Made by a program: the position numbers and the translations under genes
From: Candidatus Moraniibacteriota bacterium
Lineage (GTDB): Bacteria; Patescibacteriota; Minisyncoccia; Moranbacterales; DUUL01
Assembly (NCBI GenBank): GCA_018399935.1
Contig: JAGYNP010000041.1
Coordinates: 1-6,254 of the forward strand
DNA: 6,254 bases
Direction: 5' to 3'
Part shown: positions 4,337-6,254 of the stretch, one piece after another
How the letters are laid out: each line of letters begins with the position of its first letter
Position numbering within the stretch: the stretch's first letter is position 1
Notes under the pieces: model-generated
The model's input: only the letters and a program-made list of their open reading frames with translations
Databases searched by the model: none
What the model was told of the DNA's origin: nothing

Positions 4337-5536
4337 CTATTCCGCCATTTCTTCCTCGTAACTAAGTTCTGAATCCCAAGAAACTTTCATATTAGGATAA
4401 GCGACATTTACCCAAATTTGACCTGGAACAAATTTAATATCCATTCCATTAGAATCAGTTAAAATTAATTTTGAATCTATTTTATTCTTATCTTTACTCC
4501 ATCGGCCTCTAATTTCTTCACCATTCATATAAAAATAAGCCTCTCCTGAATCAATAGTGTCATACCAAGGATCACCTAGTTGCATATTATTATAATGTGG
4601 ATCCTCTTCGGCTGGTTCATCTTTAGATAATAAAACAACTATATTTTTAGGAGTTATTGAACTTCCATTATTTCTATCAGTAGTTCTCTTTCCACCCCAA
4701 TATCGAATATAAGAATTGGTTGATTTTTCATAATCATAATGAACAACTTGACTTTCATCATTATAATAACCTATTTCTAAATTTCCTTTTTCAATTCTTT
4801 TTTCCTCTGGCAAGTCAACTTGATGAGGATAGCCACCAAAATTGCTTTCCATTCTATAATCCAAATCATTAGCGACTTCCAATAATTTATCAAATTTAAC
4901 ATAAGCACTATCCAAATGACTTAAATCTGGTGCATTCTGTTTTCTAAAACAAGATGAGGCAATTGACTGACCAGCATCCCCATTACAATTCATATTATCA
5001 ATCATTCCACTATTTAAATTTTCAATGAAACTAGGCAAAGCAGCTCTCCCCCAATGAACAAAAATAGCGTCCAGACCTTTAGCAAGATGAACAAAATCAG
5101 GTCGAGCACTTCTAACCGAACCAACTTCCTCTGGGTCACCACAAATATAAACACCCATTAATCTGGTTTTACTAGTAGTTAAAACTGGCATTTCAATTAC
5201 CATATCAGCATCGAAAAAACCAGCCAAAGGTCTGGTTGATAAATCAGACGGTTGCATTATTGCAATTGGACGACGATTCCAATTATCACAAGGCAAACCT
5301 GAAATTGGACTAACCTCTCCCTGATTAATAGAAGCTTCTTTAACATTCCCTGGATCAATTGTTATTAATTCACCTTGTCTGGAATTACTACCTCCAATCG
5401 CCCACCAAGCTACTCCAACAATTAAAATAATAACCGAAAAAAAAGCTATCCATTTTTTCCAAAGGATATCTTGTTTATTATTAATTATTTTTTCTTCTTT
5501 AAATTGCTCATTATAATCTTTTGGATCTATATTCAT
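4337..5536 (-). CDS. Membrane-anchored DUF3048 (YerB-like) protein
   Basis: A 399-residue protein of the DUF3048 family, whose best-known member is the Bacillus lipoprotein YerB; the biochemical role is unknown. Residues 1-27 are charged and cytoplasmic, 28-47 are a membrane span (WIAFFSVIILIVGVAWW), and the rest should be outside the membrane. The N-terminal family domain is clear: NRRPIAIM (87-94), STRPLAGFFDADMVIEMP (100-117), TRLMGVYICGDPEEVGSVRSARP (124-146) and LDAIFVHWG (155-163). The C-terminal domain is seen in GEAYFYMNGEEIRGRWSK (331-348) and DSNGMDIKFVPGQIWVNVAYP (361-381). Unlike YerB it has no lipobox cysteine and uses an uncleaved N-terminal anchor. Four cysteines (83, 132, 184, 196) lie in the outer part and could form disulfides. 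The ATG has a short leader of about 20 bases and no SD. It leads a likely two-gene operon with holA. Confidence 0.9.
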   Translation of the reverse strand: MNIDPKDYNEQFKEEKIINNKQDILWKKWIAFFSVIILIVGVAWWAIGGSNSRQGELITIDPGNVKEASINQGEVSPISGLPCDNWNRRPIAIMQPSDLSTRPLAGFFDADMVIEMPVLTTSKTRLMGVYICGDPEEVGSVRSARPDFVHLAKGLDAIFVHWGRAALPSFIENLNSGMIDNMNCNGDAGQSIASSCFRKQNAPDLSHLDSAYVKFDKLLEVANDLDYRMESNFGGYPHQVDLPEEKRIEKGNLEIGYYNDESQVVHYDYEKSTNSYIRYWGGKRTTDRNNGSSITPKNIVVLLSKDEPAEEDPHYNNMQLGDPWYDTIDSGEAYFYMNGEEIRGRWSKDKNKIDSKLILTDSNGMDIKFVPGQIWVNVAYPNMKVSWDSELSYEEEMAE

Positions 5537-5562
5537 ATTTATTTTTAAAAATTATTAAATTT

Positions 5563-5591
5563 ATTGTAGCACACTTAAAAAAAATTGGAAA
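5563..5591 (-). promoter_or_regulatory. Candidate promoter of the DUF3048-holA operon
   Basis: On the minus strand TGC-TACAAT (extended -10; the hexamer is 5568-5563) lies 26 bases before the ATG at 5536. The 17-base spacer leads back to TTTCCA (5591-5586), a poor -35 box, so the extended -10 would carry the promoter. An imperfect palindrome TTGGAAATTTTCCCAA (5585-5600) overlaps the -35 box and may be an operator. Confidence 0.5.
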
Positions 5592-5615
5592 TTTTCCCAA
5601 AACACTTTTCTAAAA

Positions 5616-5633
5616 AATCTAATATATTAGATT
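5616..5633. promoter_or_regulatory. Perfect 18-bp palindrome upstream of the DUF3048 gene
   Basis: AATCTAATATATTAGATT equals its own reverse complement. It lies 80 bases before the DUF3048 start and about 25 bases upstream of the proposed -35 box, a position suited to a dimeric regulator. On the minus strand it runs into TTTT, so a weak AT-only terminator for mutM is the alternative. Confidence 0.45.
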
Positions 5634-5672
5634 GTCCAGCGTTGTTTACATTTTTAAATTTCATCTGGACAA
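5632..5672. repeat. 8-bp inverted repeat hairpin beside the palindrome
   Basis: TTGTCCAG (5632-5639) pairs with CTGGACAA (5665-5672) around a 25-base loop. It shares its first two bases with the 18-bp palindrome. The CCAG/CTGG core is the only GC-rich symmetry in this AT-rich gap. It does not carry a proper T-tract directly after the stem on the minus strand (AATC follows). Confidence 0.4.
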
Positions 5673-5677
5673 AAATA

Positions 5678-5734
5678 ATTGATAATCAATAAATTGCTAT
5701 ATTGAAATATTTGATTATTGGATAAATATTGGAT
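5678..5734. repeat. AT-rich short repeats downstream of mutM
   Basis: The stretch contains a 13-base palindrome ATTGAT-A-ATCAAT (5678-5690) and two direct copies of ATTGGAT (5717-5723 and 5728-5734) spaced 11 bases apart, about one helical turn. No DnaA box or known site is recognisable. Chance is a real possibility in such AT-rich DNA. Confidence 0.25.
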
Positions 5735-5808
5735 GTTAACTTAAAAAAATTTAAATTAATTTTATTTTTTATTTTATTTTCAAATTTTGCGAAAATAAGC
5801 ATACCTTG

Positions 5809-6254
5809 TTATTTCTGACATTTTTCACACCAAAAAGTACTTCTTTGTCCAATTTTGACTCTTTTAATTACTCCTTTACAACCAGAACATTTTTTTCCTT
5901 CTTTATTATAGACTTTTAAAACATTTTGAAACTCCCCCATCGAACCATCGACATCACGATAATCATTATCAGTAGTTCCTCTCATTTCAATCGCTTTTTT
6001 CAAAATATTAACTATTTTTGAATGTAACTTTTTAGTTTCTTTTTTACTTAAATTTCCAGCCAATCTCAAGGGACTTATTCCTGTTTCAAACAAAACTTCC
6101 GAAGCATAAATATTCCCAATTCCAACAATCAAGGACTGATCCATTATTAAAATTTTAATATTTTTTGTTTGCTTATTTTTAATTAAATTCCAAAAATATT
6201 TTGGCGTAAACTCTTTTTCTAAAGGCTCAACTCCCAATCGACTCAATCCCATAT
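5809..6254 (-). CDS. mutM: Formamidopyrimidine-DNA glycosylase (MutM/Fpg), 3' part
   Basis: This enzyme removes 8-oxoguanine and ring-opened purines from DNA and cuts the abasic site as a bifunctional glycosylase/AP lyase. Only the C-terminal 148 or so of the usual 270 residues lie in the window. The frame is open to the right edge, so the first visible ATG (6252) is internal: it is followed by the mid-protein motif LSRLGVEPL. The N-terminal catalytic domain with the proline nucleophile lies outside. Visible parts, counted from that ATG: the helix-two-turn-helix with LIMDQSLIVGIGNIYASEVLF (35-55) and GISPLRL, then RGTTDNDYRDVDGSMGEFQ (91-109), and the zinc finger with C122, C125, C142 and C145 plus the conserved arginine in GQRSTFWC. 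The GTT and DGSxGxFQ motifs point to MutM rather than Nei. It ends in CQK-TAA, 272 bases before the DUF3048 start. Confidence 0.93.
   Translation of the reverse strand, partial: MGLSRLGVEPLEKEFTPKYFWNLIKNKQTKNIKILIMDQSLIVGIGNIYASEVLFETGISPLRLAGNLSKKETKKLHSKIVNILKKAIEMRGTTDNDYRDVDGSMGEFQNVLKVYNKEGKKCSGCKGVIKRVKIGQRSTFWCEKCQK

Noticed and set aside
4337..5536. DUF3048 protein as a lipoprotein like Bacillus YerB
   Set aside because: No cysteine follows the hydrophobic segment (it runs VAWWAIGGSNS), and there are 27 charged residues or so before it, so it is an N-terminal membrane anchor.
5686..5802. A 38-codon minus-strand frame just after mutM
   Set aside because: It consists mainly of Lys, Asn, Ile and Phe codons as expected from random AT-rich DNA. 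The only AAGG lies one base from the ATG, and it has no promoter or terminator.
6250..6252. ATG at the right edge as the start of mutM
   Set aside because: The residues after it match the middle of Fpg proteins (LSRLGVEPL), and no catalytic N-terminal domain would remain; the gene simply continues beyond the window.
1..6254. CRISPR arrays, tRNA or rRNA genes, insertion sequences, phage genes
   Set aside because: No regularly spaced repeats, no cloverleaf or rRNA-like GC-rich segments, and no transposase or integrase motifs were seen on either strand.

Overview
The window is a strongly AT-rich stretch of bacterial DNA. Several things together suggest a member of the Candidate Phyla Radiation (Patescibacteria), perhaps of the Moranbacteria/Falkowbacteria type. 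The genes are short and mostly lack a Shine-Dalgarno (SD) sequence. There is a membrane-anchored DUF3048 protein, a divergent DNA polymerase III delta subunit, a short TrmB-like regulator and a small secreted beta-repeat protein. This placement is inference, because no marker gene settles it. The genes read cleanly with the standard bacterial code: TAA, TAG and one TGA are all used as stops.

Layout. All genes but one are on the minus strand. From the right edge leftwards: the 3' half of mutM (8-oxoguanine glycosylase; the start lies outside the window), a 272-base gap with a perfect palindrome and a hairpin, then a DUF3048 (YerB-like) gene followed after 22 bases by holA. Those two are probably one operon. 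Next comes a 149-base leader with four alternating half-sites, and then a secreted protein built from a tandem duplication of about 127 residues. The one plus-strand gene, a TrmB-like winged-helix regulator, converges on the secreted-protein gene. It diverges from an alpha/beta hydrolase gene across a 395-base gene-free interval. That interval holds promoters, operator-like palindromes, a long inverted repeat and a terminator hairpin with a duplicated 3' arm.

The most interesting item is at the left end: a 40-codon hydrophobic-peptide gene on the minus strand. It has its own near-consensus promoter, whose -35 box overlaps the hydrolase stop codon. It also has the best SD sequence in the window and a classic intrinsic terminator. 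It is a complete single-gene transcription unit that a normal length cut-off would miss.

How the genes relate. MutM and HolA serve DNA repair and replication. The DUF3048 protein and the secreted protein are envelope or extracellular proteins of unknown job. The regulator may control the divergent hydrolase, whose promoter spacer contains a palindrome, and perhaps itself.
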